This document shows positions 11,275 through 21,794 of a DNA stretch of 64,000 bases, in pieces (the stretch's first letter is position 1; each line of letters opens with the position of its first letter). The translations under genes were made by a program, and so were the position numbers. The notes beneath the pieces were generated by a model that did no database searches, was not told where the DNA came from, and saw only the letters and a program-made list of their open reading frames with translations. The stretch covers positions 496,001 through 560,000 of the forward strand of contig OZ037845.1 of assembly GCA_964035575.1 (NCBI GenBank), given 5' to 3'. The stretch is from Rhynchopus sp. YZ270_cl-10. Lineage: Eukaryota; Euglenozoa; Diplonemea; Diplonemida; Diplonemidae.

Positions 11275-12142
11275 TTGTAACTGTGTGGTTTCTGGTTGTT
11301 TAATATCAGGTATTCTTTGGGGGAGTGTGTGTGTGTGGCAGAACGTATCTGATTGTAGACACAGAGCTTCACCTTGGGCACAGTGGTGCTCGTACAGTAC
11401 CAGCTGCATGGCATTGCACAACGGAGCTGTCGGGGGTAATGGTATTTCCTTAGAAGGGGAAAGTAGGAGAATGATTGCTGGCTTTGTGCAGGAACTATGG
11501 TGCGTTACTTTATGGTCATGCAGCTGGGCTGTCCGAGACTCTAGTCAAATGTGCATAATGTTTCATCAGTCAAGAAATAAAGTGTGGTGTGTGATTGTTT
11601 GCGTTGTGTCAGCGGCCGGGTGAGGTTGGAATGTATCTGCCACGTGCAATAAAAAAAAGGGGGGAGGAAGGGGGGACTGAGGTTTGCTTGTTTTGCACAT
11701 CACTTTGTTCCGTGGGGAAAAGTGTGGAGAAACAATGTCGTTCGTAACTCTTGGTATCTTCCGCTTCCCCTTTCTGATGTCAAACACATCATAAGGGGGA
11801 AGGCAAAAGCCGCACCAAAAGGTAGAAGAAAAACCCAAAAAAGCAAAAGAAGTAAGCTGGCGAAGAGAAGATGTGTTTTGGAAACACGGTAAAAAAAAAG
11901 GAAAGCAAAGTTGTGAACGGTAACGTGCAGACGCCTCGTGGACGCACACACAACAAGAAAACCCAAGGTGTGGAGATCAAAGCTAGCTCAATGTCTCCAC
12001 AATAACAGGGCGAGCAGGAAGTGGACGACACATTGTACATCCCTTCCTTCCTTCCCGATCCTGTCCAAAAAATATGAAAGTCGAAGTGAAGGTGAAAGTC
12101 GCAGACATCACCAAAAGGCCCAAAGACACAAAGCAAAACAGC
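11275..12142. other. Spacer downstream of GST copy 1
   Basis: No gene seen. From about 11560 this spacer is homologous to 18120-18865 (downstream of GST copy 2). From 11690 to 12140 it is nearly identical to 19795-20210 (downstream of GST copy 3). It contains a purine-rich hairpin-repeat remnant at 11921-11950 (GTGCAGACGCCTCGTGGACGC). Confidence 0.6.
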
Positions 12143-12787
12143 TCATGCCTTGAAGACAGTGCGAAGGCCCTCCGCAGACGCGTAGTACTCCTTCACCTTC
12201 GGGTGGTTTGCAACCACAGCCTTGTGTGCAGCAAGGTTCTTGAACGACACCAGTGCGTCCGACGGGATGCCTTCAAAGAACCCAGACACAAGGAAGTGCA
12301 CGGCTGTGAAGACCGACAGGTCTGCCACTGTCAGGGAGTCACCCACAGCGTACTTCTTCCCCGCAAGACGCGAGTCCAGGAAGACAAGCCACTTGTGCAG
12401 GTCCCCACCCTCAGCAACAGCTGTCGCAGCGAATTCCTTCTTCTCCGCATCGTCCGTCAGCGCAAAGAACTTCCCCAGAACTGTGAAGAGCTCCCCTGCG
12501 TAGTCAATCGTCTCGTCCACACTCAGCGCCACACGTGCATCCTCGGGGTACAGGTTCGTCAGTCTCCCGACGTAGCGCAGGATTGCGTTGCTCTGTCCCA
12601 CCACCTCCCCGTCCACGTGCAGAAGCGGCAGCTGCTGTGGGGCCACCTTCGCCTTCAGACTCGCTCCCCACGTTGGGAAGTCAATGTGCTCATCCTCAAA
12701 CGCAAGGCCACCGATGTGTGCAGCAAGACGGACTGCCTCGGGCTTCGTGGGGAAGGGGAAGTAGACAAGCTTCAGGGTCGGTGCCAT
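12143..12787 (-). CDS. Glutathione S-transferase, sigma-like, copy 1
   Basis: A 214-aa protein of normal GST length. The N-terminal thioredoxin-like domain (~1-80) starts APTLKLVYFPFPTKPEAVRL, with the catalytic-type Tyr at position 9 and the glutathione-binding QQLPLLHVDG followed by the E/Q-S-N-AILRYV segment (~51-72). The all-helical C-terminal domain has the conserved VGDSLTVADL motif (~150). Its likely role is conjugation of glutathione to electrophiles, or a peroxidase or isomerase activity, in the cytosol. The predicted protein differs from copy 3 by only one residue that I can see (S/T in VGDSLT), whereas copy 2 is clearly more diverged. An acceptor-like CACACAG lies upstream of the ATG, as in the other copies. 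Confidence 0.93.
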   Translation of the reverse strand: MAPTLKLVYFPFPTKPEAVRLAAHIGGLAFEDEHIDFPTWGASLKAKVAPQQLPLLHVDGEVVGQSNAILRYVGRLTNLYPEDARVALSVDETIDYAGELFTVLGKFFALTDDAEKKEFAATAVAEGGDLHKWLVFLDSRLAGKKYAVGDSLTVADLSVFTAVHFLVSGFFEGIPSDALVSFKNLAAHKAVVANHPKVKEYYASAEGLRTVFKA

Positions 12788-13674
12788 TTTGTGTGGTGAG
12801 GGTGGTGTTGTGTTGTTGAGAATCTGTGTGGGGTTGGTTTCGTTGGGTGAGAAAGGAAGGGCGAGAAGTACTTCCTCTCAAGACACAGGAGACTTGATGT
12901 GTTTCGAGGCAGAAGAGAGATCAGAGGTGTCCTAAGGTATTGTAAAGCCTATTCGGGCATCGCTCGTGGAGCTCCGACTGGGGCGGCATATCAGTGGTTT
13001 TCATCACTTCCGAAGCTGCAGTTGTGTGTTGCATCGTGGTGTGATATGATGTAGTTTGTGTGCACAGGTTGCATTGCGGTGACAAACTGCACAGCAGGGG
13101 CTGCACGGATGGGATACTGTGAAGAATACAAGAAAGCGTCATGTCTTTATTTTATCAACTTTGCTGCACATTATTTTCTGGTTGGTTCGGGCGTGCCATT
13201 TTCATTGGTATGTTGCAGAGAAAGGCAAAGCTCACAGAAAAGCGAGCAACTGCACAGTCGCTGTTGACACACACGACAGACATGCCCGGTCACCTCCTTG
13301 TGCAGAAACCACAAACCATGTCGAGGTTAGCAGGGTGGGGAGAGGGGAAACGTGACAGCACTTCATATTGGGTGCCACATCACGTTACCTTCCTTTCCGT
13401 TCCCACTGCTGACCCTCGAAACAAACAAACAAACAAAGACGAATGGACCACACTTGGACTTGGGGCCACACACGTCTGATCAAAAGAGTTGAAGAAAAAG
13501 AGTGAAAACGCAGACAAAAGTGGAGTTAGGGCGGAGATAGAAACGAGAGAAAAATCCCAAAAAACAGCGTTGCGGTGTTCTCTCAAAAAGAGAGCAGCGT
13601 GGGAAATCCCCAAAAAACAAGAACAAAAAAAAATAAATGAAGTGAAGTTCCAGTCTGAGCACCCTGTTACCTTC
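12788..13674. other. Spacer between GST genes
   Basis: No gene supported. Positions 12788-13030 are nearly identical to 19511-19750, the upstream flank of GST copy 2, although the neighbouring gene body matches copy 3 instead. The remainder is A-rich and shows nothing that I recognise. Confidence 0.55.
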
Positions 13675-14382
13675 TTACTTCTGGGCAGCAGCGGCAGCAG
13701 CAGCAGCCTTCTTGGCCTCAATAGCAGCCTTGATTCCTGCTGCATTCTTCAACCACTCACCAGACTTCTGGAAGTTTGCACTGTAGCCCTCAACAGACTT
13801 CAACCGCTCAATGTAGGCAAGGATGGACGGGTATCCCTCCAGCAGGTTCTTCCCAATTTTCCCCTGCACAAGGAGGAGCTGGTCCACCTCAGGTGCGAAC
13901 AGGAAGTCCGCAATCGAGATGTTGTCCCCAGCCACGAAGTTCTGCTTCGAGAGGAGGGTGTCGTACAGCTGCAGGGTCGGGGTGACCTTCTCGATGCCTG
14001 CCTTGAGCAGGGCGGGGAACTCCTCGGCAGACGCAAAGAAGCAGTGGGTCACAACCTCGCCACTGATCTTGCGCACTCTGGCCAGGTTCCGTGCCACAAA
14101 CTGCATCACCTTCGCCTGCTGCTTCTTGTCCTTCGGCACAATGGCGTGCCCCTCAGCAAGGTACTGCAGGATCGCAGCACTCTCCTCCAGGAAGAAGTCG
14201 CCCTCCTCGTACGACGGGATCTGGCCGGCAGGGAACTTCGCAACGTAGTCGGGGTGCTTCTGCTCCCCCTTCAGCATCTCAACCGTGCGCAGCTCAACAT
14301 CAGACTTCGCGTAGGCAGCAAACCACGAAACAGAGCGGCAAGGCTGCGAGAAGTCGTGCGAGTTCAGGATTCCGGTCGGCAT
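13675..14382 (-). CDS. Glutathione S-transferase, theta-like
   Basis: A 235-aa protein. The thioredoxin-fold N-terminus reads NSHDFSQPCRSV, with a Ser rather than Tyr near the active site, typical of theta/phi-like or eEF1B-gamma-like GSTs. The glutathione-site segment is GQIPSYEEGDFFLEESAAIL (~52-71). The C-terminal helical domain has the NISIADFLFAPEV motif (~150). The C-terminus is an Ala/Lys-rich tail (AAIEAKKAAAAAAAAQK). It sits between sigma-like GST copy 1 and the pacifastin-repeat gene and is not closely related to the three sigma-like copies. Its function is glutathione-dependent detoxification by family. The exact class is uncertain. Confidence 0.88.
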   Translation of the reverse strand: MPTGILNSHDFSQPCRSVSWFAAYAKSDVELRTVEMLKGEQKHPDYVAKFPAGQIPSYEEGDFFLEESAAILQYLAEGHAIVPKDKKQQAKVMQFVARNLARVRKISGEVVTHCFFASAEEFPALLKAGIEKVTPTLQLYDTLLSKQNFVAGDNISIADFLFAPEVDQLLLVQGKIGKNLLEGYPSILAYIERLKSVEGYSANFQKSGEWLKNAAGIKAAIEAKKAAAAAAAAQK

Positions 14383-15860
14383 CTTGTGTATTTTGTTGGT
14401 TGTTGTGTGAATGTAATACTATTTGCGTATGGTGTATTGAAACTGTACAGCGTGTCAGTATTGGGATGGCATGGGATACTGCGAAAAACATCAAGGAATG
14501 AGAGGGAAAGAAGAAAAAGAAGGGTGAGTGGCATTCATTTATCAATTATCAGATCGTGTTCTACGTGCCTAGTGGTGCTCACAGCAATCCCGGTACTAGA
14601 AATGTCCAAAATATAATGTTACCGTGCAGACGCCTTTTTGGATACAGGCACATGCAAAAAAAGAATAGAACGTTTGAAAAAAATGACGAAAGCCTCTCGT
14701 GCTCAGTCACTTTCAATAGACGTTGTCAGAAAAAGGAACAGGTAAAAGAAACCACAAAGATGAGTGTTGCTTGTGCATGCATCTCCACCTTCACATCGAA
14801 CATGAATGGAACTCACGTTCACACACATTGTCGATAAAGGTAGAAAATAAGATATCCTCTGAACCAGGTACAGGATGGGTATCTAAGAAGATACGTATCC
14901 GCAACCTGCACCATGTGACTGGTCCACAGAACGTTAGAAAACAGGGTAGAGAAGAAGGGGCAGAGGTGTGCAGGGGCACACACCATCAGATCTTGGGAGC
15001 TTGATGAGGAAGCTAAAAGAATGACAACTTGAAACAGGTTATGTGCCCAGGATGTGCACACATTTCATCAAGAAATCGGGGAAAATGGGAAATGGGAAAT
15101 GGGGAGCAAACTAAAAAGGGGTGCTGGGATATTTACGAACAGGAGCAGAGAGAAGCGTGCCGCCATCCAGTGTGTCTCGTGGACATATAATGTCGGCGTA
15201 CTTCTCAAGCAGCTCTTCGCAAAAACGTGACTCCTCCGCACAAGCTCGGGGCTCGTGTTGCTGTAGTACCGTTTGCAGTGACGGGGCAGCACATTGAGAC
15301 ATCTAGCATCTCAGAAGGCATACAAGACCACAGTCAGTTGCAACTAGTACAAACCAACACGCACTCTGCTCAGTGTGTTGCGACACATCCGACTCAGAGA
15401 GATGTGCAATACTGAAAAACACAAGAAAAGAGAGATGTGCACGAAGGAAGCAACTCAACTGGTTAACACTGCAAACCAGTTGACCCATAAATAATGATAT
15501 TATTCTTTCAAAAAAGCAACAGAAACAGGTGAGGGAACACAAAAGCTTTCCTCAAAGCCTTGTGTGCAGAATGCATCACAGGGTTTGAAATAGAAAACTG
15601 TTCAAACTAAACAATAAAAACCCCCACTATCCCGTCTACCCAGCAAATAGGCAAGGTGTGACAAAAAGTAAAACAGACGCTGTGCACATGGCTACAGCGC
15701 CAAAGTAGTGAACAAATAAAGGTTGTATGATACCGAGGCTCATGGTCTTGGTCAGATCGACAACACAAACAACATAATTCAGAACGAAAATGTGAAGACA
15801 ACACCCCACATCCCCCCATTCACCGAATGCACCAGCATCATCCTTTCACAACGAAAACAC
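14383..15860. other. Spacer with hairpin-module remnants
   Basis: Contains a family-F module at about 14621-14660 (GTGCAGACGCC then CAGGCAC) and a D-like module at 14690-14715 (AAGCCTCTCGTGCTCAGTCAC). Apart from the small frame listed at 15111-15302, I see no gene. Confidence 0.5.
15111..15302 (-). CDS. Possible small protein or isolated exon
   Basis: A 63-aa frame (MSQCAAPSLQTVL to KYPSTPF) with protein-like composition, including an amphipathic CAEESRFCEELLEKYADII stretch. It is on the same strand as every other gene, in a spacer of ~1.5 kb. No homology is recognised. It could be an exon, a short protein or chance. Confidence 0.25.
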   Translation of the reverse strand: MSQCAAPSLQTVLQQHEPRACAEESRFCEELLEKYADIICPRDTLDGGTLLSAPVRKYPSTPF

Positions 15861-17621
15861 CTAGAGGCATGTCAGCGAGTCGAGACACGCAATCTTGGTG
15901 CATCCGAGAGCTCCGTCGTTGCAGGAGCAAGTGTTGCAGTCGTTGGTGCCTTCGTCCTTTCCAGTCCATCCGTCAGCAACTACAGTTCCGCACTGAAGGC
16001 TGCAAGTCTTCTGACCACATGGTGCCGAGTCACATCCGATCATAGTGCATCCAAGGACTCCGTCAGTGCAATGGCAGGTATTGCAGTCGTTGGTTCCCTC
16101 GTCCTTGCCTGACCAGCCGCTTGCAACAACAGTTCCGCACTGAAGGCTGCAAGTCTTCTGACCACATGGTGCCGAGTCACATCCGATCTTAGTGCATCCA
16201 AGGACTCCGTCAGTGCAATGGCAGGTGTTGCAGTCGTTGGTGCCCTCGTCCTTGCCTGACCAACCGCTTGAAACTACAGTTCCGCACTGAAGAGTGCAAG
16301 ACTTCTGAGCACATGGCGCCGAGTCACATCCGATCTTAGTGCATCCAAGGACTCCGTCAGTGCAAGTGCAGGTATTGCAGTCGTTGGTTCCCTCGTCCTT
16401 GCCTGACCAGCCGCTTGCAACAACAGTTCCGCACTGAAGGGAGCAAGTCTTCTGACCACATGGCGCCGAGTCACATCCGATCTTGGTGCATCCAAGGACT
16501 CCGTCAGTGCAAGTGCAGGTGTTGCAGTCGTTGGTTCCCTCGTCCTTGCCTGACCAACCGCTTGAAACTACAGTTCCGCACTGAAGAGTGCAAGACTTCT
16601 GGCCACATGGCGCCGAGTCACATCCGATCTTAGTGCATCCAAGGACTCCGTCAGTGCAAGTGCAGGTGTTGCAGTCGTTGGTTCCCTCGTCCTTGCCTGA
16701 CCAACCGCTTGAAACTACAGTTCCGCACTGAAGAGTGCAAGTCTTCTGGCCACATGGCGCCGAGTCACATCCGATCTTGGTGCATCCAAGGACTCCGTCA
16801 GTGCAAGTGCAGGTGTTGCAGTCGTTGGTTCCCTCGTCCTTGCCTGACCAGCCGCTTGCGACAACAGTTCCGCACTGAAGGGAGCAAGTCTTCTGACCAC
16901 ATGGTGCCGAGTCACATCCGATCTTAGTGCATCCAAGGACTCCGTCAGTGCAAGTGCAGGTGTTGCAGTCGTTAGTTCCCTCGTCCTTGCCAGACCAGCC
17001 GCTTGCAACAACAGTTCCGCACTGAAGCTCACAGGACTTCTTTGTTGGGCAAGGCAAGTCAGGGCATGCGATCAGAGTGCAGATGAGGTGTCCGCTCTCA
17101 GTGCAGCTGCATGTGTTGCAGGCGTTGTCACCCTCGTCGTTTCCACTCCATCCGACAGGGACAACAGTGCCACATCCAAGAGTGCAGGTGGTGGGCTCAG
17201 GCTTCGGGCACTCCTTGCTGTTGGGGCAGCCCATCTTTGTGCACGCAAGACCTCCGTTGATGCAGTTGCACATGTTGCAGTCGTTGGTTCCCTCGTCGTT
17301 GCCCATCCATCCGTTTGCAACAACAGTTCCGCACTGCAGAGTGCATGTCTCCTGCTTGGGTTGGACACACAGCGGTGTGTGGAGTGTACCATCGCCCTCA
17401 CACAAAAGGTGGTCTTGACAGTGCTGGGCACTGCATGGACGTGCACCGCCACAGGTCTCACCCTCTGCACGCTTCGGCACACAGACAGAGTAGAACGAGA
17501 GGCAGTGGCCGTACCATTCAAGCGGACGGCACCACTCGCTTGGTGCGCAGTCGTCGTTGGCCCAGCACTGCTGAGCTGAGACAGCCGCAACAGCTGTGAG
17601 GAGCAGTGTCGTGCGTAGCAT
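15861..17621 (-). CDS. Secreted protein with ten pacifastin-like repeats
   Basis: A 586-aa protein with a signal peptide (MLRTTLLLTAVAAVSA) and a Cys-rich N-terminal region up to ~90. Ten tandem ~49-residue repeats follow. The core is CGTVVASGWSGKDEGTNDC, then C-N-T-C-x-C, then G, then C-T-x3-C. The spacing C-N-x-C-x-C-x2-3-G-x3-6-C-T-x3-C is the pacifastin serine-protease-inhibitor signature, but the first loop (17 residues) is longer than the usual 9-12. Repeats 3-9 are almost identical, including in DNA, which indicates recent expansion or homogenisation; repeats 1, 2 and 10 are diverged. A secreted protease inhibitor is plausible but not shown; an adhesive or structural Cys-rich matrix protein is the alternative. 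Confidence 0.85.
   Translation of the reverse strand: MLRTTLLLTAVAAVSAQQCWANDDCAPSEWCRPLEWYGHCLSFYSVCVPKRAEGETCGGARPCSAQHCQDHLLCEGDGTLHTPLCVQPKQETCTLQCGTVVANGWMGNDEGTNDCNMCNCINGGLACTKMGCPNSKECPKPEPTTCTLGCGTVVPVGWSGNDEGDNACNTCSCTESGHLICTLIACPDLPCPTKKSCELQCGTVVASGWSGKDEGTNDCNTCTCTDGVLGCTKIGCDSAPCGQKTCSLQCGTVVASGWSGKDEGTNDCNTCTCTDGVLGCTKIGCDSAPCGQKTCTLQCGTVVSSGWSGKDEGTNDCNTCTCTDGVLGCTKIGCDSAPCGQKSCTLQCGTVVSSGWSGKDEGTNDCNTCTCTDGVLGCTKIGCDSAPCGQKTCSLQCGTVVASGWSGKDEGTNDCNTCTCTDGVLGCTKIGCDSAPCAQKSCTLQCGTVVSSGWSGKDEGTNDCNTCHCTDGVLGCTKIGCDSAPCGQKTCSLQCGTVVASGWSGKDEGTNDCNTCHCTDGVLGCTMIGCDSAPCGQKTCSLQCGTVVADGWTGKDEGTNDCNTCSCNDGALGCTKIACLDSLTCL
15880..17330 (-). repeat. Tandem ~147-bp coding repeats
   Basis: Ten in-frame units of roughly 147 bp encode the pacifastin-like modules. 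The central units differ by only a few bases, such as A/S after GTVV and T/H before the last CxC. Copy number is likely unstable, and collapse in short-read assemblies is possible. Confidence 0.85.
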
Positions 17622-18865
17622 TGGAGCAAGGTATGTGTTTGTATCAAAAGAGTATCTGTGGGGTGACGTGGCTGAGGTGCTGGGAGGAATATTAGAGTGA
17701 TAATGTGTGAAGTGTGGCGAAACAAAAGGTGCAGAGGGAAGGTGTTGCCCCCCTGTTGCAATTTAGCTTTGGACGTATTCTGTGGCCCAAGCTGCAGTCG
17801 TAATGTGATCATCGCTCTCAAGACGTGATGTGGTGTGTGAATGCACAGGTTGTGGAGTCAGCCAGGGGCGAAAGTTGCTGTGCTGTGCTGTGCACAACAG
17901 CATGTGGTGGAGAGAGGAGCATCTGCGCCCACCTAGACTAGGGATAGAGCGCACATTACAGCACCTTCCCTGTGCGGGCGGCGGTTCAACTTCACAGCAA
18001 GACACAGCAAGCAGTCGTAGTCAGATGGCTGATCCTGCACTTTGAGACTCATAATCTATGTCAACACAGGACACGCCTTGCTGGGGCGTGCCTTCAGGAG
18101 TCATTTAAGGTCATCATGAACGTGTGGTGTGGAGTGTGGAGTGTGGTTGTTTGCTTTGGTGTTGTGTCAGCAGTCAGGTGAGGTTGGAATGTATCCACAG
18201 CGTTGCTTCGGCTTGGCTAGGGCGGTTCCAGGATTTCATCATGCACAACAGAGGAGGGGAGGAAAGGTGGTGAACAGAAGTGTTTCAGACAAAGCGGTTA
18301 AAGTATGTGCTCATGGTCGAGACTCACATTGGTGCCAGCACTGGCAATTAAAAAGGTTTTCATCATGTTTTCGTGTCAATGTTCGGAAGAGAAAAAGGGA
18401 AGGGGTTGGTGTCGTTTTGTTTGTTGGTGTCATCCATGACCTTGAAGATTAAGACACAAGAAGTCAAATCAGAGGAAAGGCAAACCATACAGAAAAGAAA
18501 AAGGTTAAAACCCAAAAAGAAGTAAGTGGTCGAGGTAAGTTGTGTGTTCTGGAAACACAACAAAAGAAAACTTGTAAGAAAGCAAAGTTGTAACCGTGCA
18601 GACGTCTCGTGGACGTGGCACGTAACAAGAAACCAAATGTGAAGAACAACTCCCGTGTACTACACGAGCCGTTCAATAAAACAGGAAGCAGGGAAAATGG
18701 ACAGCACACGCTAAAGCAACGGGTAGAGTGACACCCGTTGTGCAAGGGAGTGGACGGCACAATGCGCATTCCCTCCCTCCTGCCCGTCTGTACAACAGCA
18801 CAAAAGTCAAAGAGAAAAATCGAAGAATGCAGACACGCAAGAAGTCACTGTCATCCCAAAGCAGC
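17622..18865. other. Spacer homologous to the GST copy 1 downstream flank
   Basis: No gene seen. From about 18120 the sequence is a diverged copy of 11560-12140 and carries a well-folded family-F hairpin at 18596-18621: outer GTGC/GCAC and inner ACGTC-TCGTG-GACGT. Confidence 0.5.
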
Positions 18866-19510
18866 TCATGCCTTGAAGACAGTGCGAAGGCCCTCCGCAG
18901 ACGCGTAGTACTCCTTCACCTTCGGGTGGTTTGCAACCACAGCCTTGTGTGCAGCAAGGTTCTTGAACGACACCAGTGCGTCCGACGGGATCCCGTCAAG
19001 GAACCCAGACACAAGGAAGTGCACGTGTGTGAAGATCACCAGGTCTGCCACTGTCAGGGAGTCACCCACAGCGTACTTCTTCCCCGCAAGACGCGAGTCC
19101 AGGAAAGAAAGCCACTTGTGCAGGTCCCCACCCTCAGCAATGGCAGTCGCACGGAGGGCCTTCTTCTCATCTTCATCCTTGATCGCAAACGACTTGGCCA
19201 GAACTGTGAAGATCTCCGCTGTGTAGTCAATCGTCTCGTCCACACTCAGCGCCACACGTGCATCCTCGGGGTACAGACCCGCCAGCCTTGCAACGTAACG
19301 CAGGATTGCGCTGTTCTGTCCCACCACCTCCCCGTCCACGTGCAGAAGCGGCAGCTGCTGTGGGGCCACCTTCTGCTTCATACCCGAGCCCCACGTCGGG
19401 AAGTCAATGTGCTCATCCTCAAGCACAAGGCCACCCACGTGTGCGGCAAGACGGATCGCCTCAGGCTTCGCGGGGACGCCGAAGTAGACAAGCTTCAGGG
19501 TCGGTGCCAT
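18866..19510 (-). CDS. Glutathione S-transferase, sigma-like, copy 2
   Basis: A 214-aa paralogue of copies 1 and 3, with the same start (MAPTLKLVYF) and architecture: Tyr-9, QQLPLLHVDG, GDSLTVADL. It is the diverged member: GVPAKPEAIRL instead of FPTKPEAVRL, MKQKV instead of LKAKV, and changes in helices around residues 90-125 and 160-170. The C-terminal ~40 residues are identical to the other copies, suggesting partial gene conversion at that end. The frame is open upstream to 19609, but the conserved ATG at 19510 is used in all copies. The upstream 240 nt match those of copy 1. Confidence 0.93.
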   Translation of the reverse strand: MAPTLKLVYFGVPAKPEAIRLAAHVGGLVLEDEHIDFPTWGSGMKQKVAPQQLPLLHVDGEVVGQNSAILRYVARLAGLYPEDARVALSVDETIDYTAEIFTVLAKSFAIKDEDEKKALRATAIAEGGDLHKWLSFLDSRLAGKKYAVGDSLTVADLVIFTHVHFLVSGFLDGIPSDALVSFKNLAAHKAVVANHPKVKEYYASAEGLRTVFKA

Positions 19511-20211
19511 TTTGTGTGGTGAGGGTGGTGTTGTGGTGTGTTGTTGAGAATCTGTGTGGGGTTGGTTTCGTTGGGTGAGAAAGGAAGGGCGAGAAGTACT
19601 TCCTCTCAAGACACAGGAGACTTGATGTGTTTCGAGGCAGAAGAGAGATCAGAGGTGTCCTAAGGTATTGTAAAGCCTATTCGGGCATCGCTCGTGGAGC
19701 TCCGACTGGGGCGGCATATCAGTGGTTTTCATCACTTCCGAAGCTGCAGTGGTCGCAAAGAAGTACTTGAGTATCAAAACATGGGGGTTGGTGTCGTTTG
19801 TTTTGCACATCACTTTGTTCCATGGAAAAAAGTGTGGAGAAACAATGTCGTTCGTAACTCTTGGTATCTTCCGCTTCCCCTTTCTGATGTCAAACACATC
19901 ATAAGGGGGAAGGCAAAAGCCGCACCAAAAGGTAGAAGAAAAACCCAAAAAAGCAAAAGGAGTAAGCTGGCGAAGAGAAGATGTGTTTTGGAAACACAGT
20001 AAAAAAAGAAAGCAAAGTTGTGAACGGTAATCATGCACCACAAGGTGTGGAGATCAAAGCTAGCTCAATGTCTCCACACCAAGTGTTGCACAGGGTGCGA
20101 AGGACGGCACATTGCATCCCTCCTTCCTTCCCAAAAAATAATATCAAAGTCAAGTGAAGTGAAAGTCGCAGACACATCACCAAAAGGCCCAAAGACACAA
20201 AGCAAAACAGC
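19511..20211. other. Spacer combining copy 1 upstream and downstream flanks
   Basis: Positions 19511-19750 match the upstream flank of GST copy 1 (12788-13030). From 19795 to 20210 the sequence matches the downstream flank of copy 1 (11690-12140). The junction near 19750-19795 is where the tandem blocks meet. Confidence 0.6.
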
Positions 20212-20856
20212 TCATGCCTTGAAGACAGTGCGAAGGCCCTCCGCAGACGCGTAGTACTCCTTCACCTTCGGGTGGTTTGCAACCACAGCCTTGTGTGCAG
20301 CAAGGTTCTTGAACGACACCAGTGCGTCCGACGGGATGCCTTCAAAGAACCCAGACACAAGGAAGTGCACGGCTGTGAAGACCGACAGGTCTGCCACTGT
20401 CAGGGTGTCACCCACAGCGTACTTCTTCCCCGCAAGACGCGAGTCCAGGAAGACAAGCCACTTGTGCAGGTCCCCACCCTCAGCAACAGCTGTCGCAGCG
20501 AATTCCTTCTTCTCCGCATCGTCCGTCAGCGCAAAGAACTTCCCCAGAACTGTGAAGAGCTCCCCTGCGTAGTCAATCGTCTCGTCCACACTCAGCGCCA
20601 CACGTGCATCCTCGGGGTACAGGTTCGTCAGTCTCCCGACGTAGCGCAGGATTGCGTTGCTCTGTCCCACCACCTCCCCGTCCACGTGCAGAAGCGGCAG
20701 CTGCTGTGGGGCCACCTTCGCCTTCAGACTCGCTCCCCACGTTGGGAAGTCAATGTGCTCATCCTCAAACGCAAGGCCGCCGATGTGTGCGGCAAGACGG
20801 ACTGCCTCAGGCTTCGTGGGGAAGGGGAAGTACACAAGCTTCAGGGTCGGTGCCAT
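20212..20856 (-). CDS. Glutathione S-transferase, sigma-like, copy 3
   Basis: A 214-aa protein that differs from copy 1 by a single residue by eye (Thr instead of Ser in VGDTLTVADL), with few DNA differences. It has the same catalytic-type Tyr-9 and glutathione-site motifs. Its downstream flank matches copy 1 but its upstream flank does not beyond ~30 nt. The start at 20856 is the conserved one, although the frame runs open to 20970. Its function is as for copy 1. Confidence 0.93.
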   Translation of the reverse strand: MAPTLKLVYFPFPTKPEAVRLAAHIGGLAFEDEHIDFPTWGASLKAKVAPQQLPLLHVDGEVVGQSNAILRYVGRLTNLYPEDARVALSVDETIDYAGELFTVLGKFFALTDDAEKKEFAATAVAEGGDLHKWLVFLDSRLAGKKYAVGDTLTVADLSVFTAVHFLVSGFFEGIPSDALVSFKNLAAHKAVVANHPKVKEYYASAEGLRTVFKA

Positions 20857-21794
20857 TTTGTGTGGTGAGGGTGGTGTTGTGGTATTGAGAATCTGTATGT
20901 GAGGTTTTGTTTGTGAGAAATGACATTCGAGTGTATTGCTCTGAAGACATCGATTTTGAGAAACACACAAAAAAAAAAAAAAAAATCTCGCAATACTTAG
21001 CGGCCCTCTCGAGGTTTACGAAGGAAAACCACGGAGGTATTTGAAGCTGCTTGACTCTACTCCTCCTTTCAGCTGAACATCAGAGAATCCCTTTACCAAG
21101 CACTTGAGCACACCCACATCCTCCACTGCTTTCCACCGAGAATGGAAAACCAAGCAATACTGCAAAACCAAGCAATAGAAAGGCTTATAAGATGATCCTA
21201 GCCTCTCGCACTCCATCACCTTAAGGAATAGACTTCTGGGACCATAAAATACTAGACTGAGAATAGGGAGTTACATTGGGGGATGCTAAGTAGTAAGGAA
21301 TATGTTCAACATACTGGCACCAATCTCTTTGGTGCTGTTAGAAAACGACAAAGAAAAAAAAAAAACGTCGGGATTTTGAGAGACAAACTGCACACTTAGT
21401 ATTGGGGTTTTTTTCGGGAACGGGGCGTGGAAAGTCTGGGGTTCCTTCTGTAAAAAAGGAGTCGCCCTACTATTGGCATTAAAATGCCTGCCACCTGTTC
21501 ACCACCCTTTAGAGAGTATGACTGAAGAAAGAATACTGTTTTTCAAACTGCCTCGTAAGGCTCTAGACATTAACGCCACAAAAAAAAATAAATTGGGCTC
21601 AAAAAAGGATCTAAACTTAAAACTTAAGATGACCTCGCGGACACATAATCTTTAAAAAATCTGCACATTTTCTTCAGATTACTCTAAGACTTTAATAGAG
21701 ACAAGCCATTGCCTCAAAAACCCAACAAAATACGACACATTCCATCGTGTAATAAGATGCAAAATGCCCCCCATCCCCTCTCCCCTTATTCTCC
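20857..21794. other. Spacer with one D-type module
   Basis: An A16 tract lies at about 20961-20976 and a diverged D-type module at about 21185-21230 (TTATAAGATGATCCTAGCC). No gene is recognised. Confidence 0.5.

Noticed and set aside
12074-12799. 241-aa plus-strand frame across GST copy 1
   Set aside because: Antisense shadow of the GST gene; equivalent frames appear opposite copies 2 and 3 and follow the GST codons exactly.
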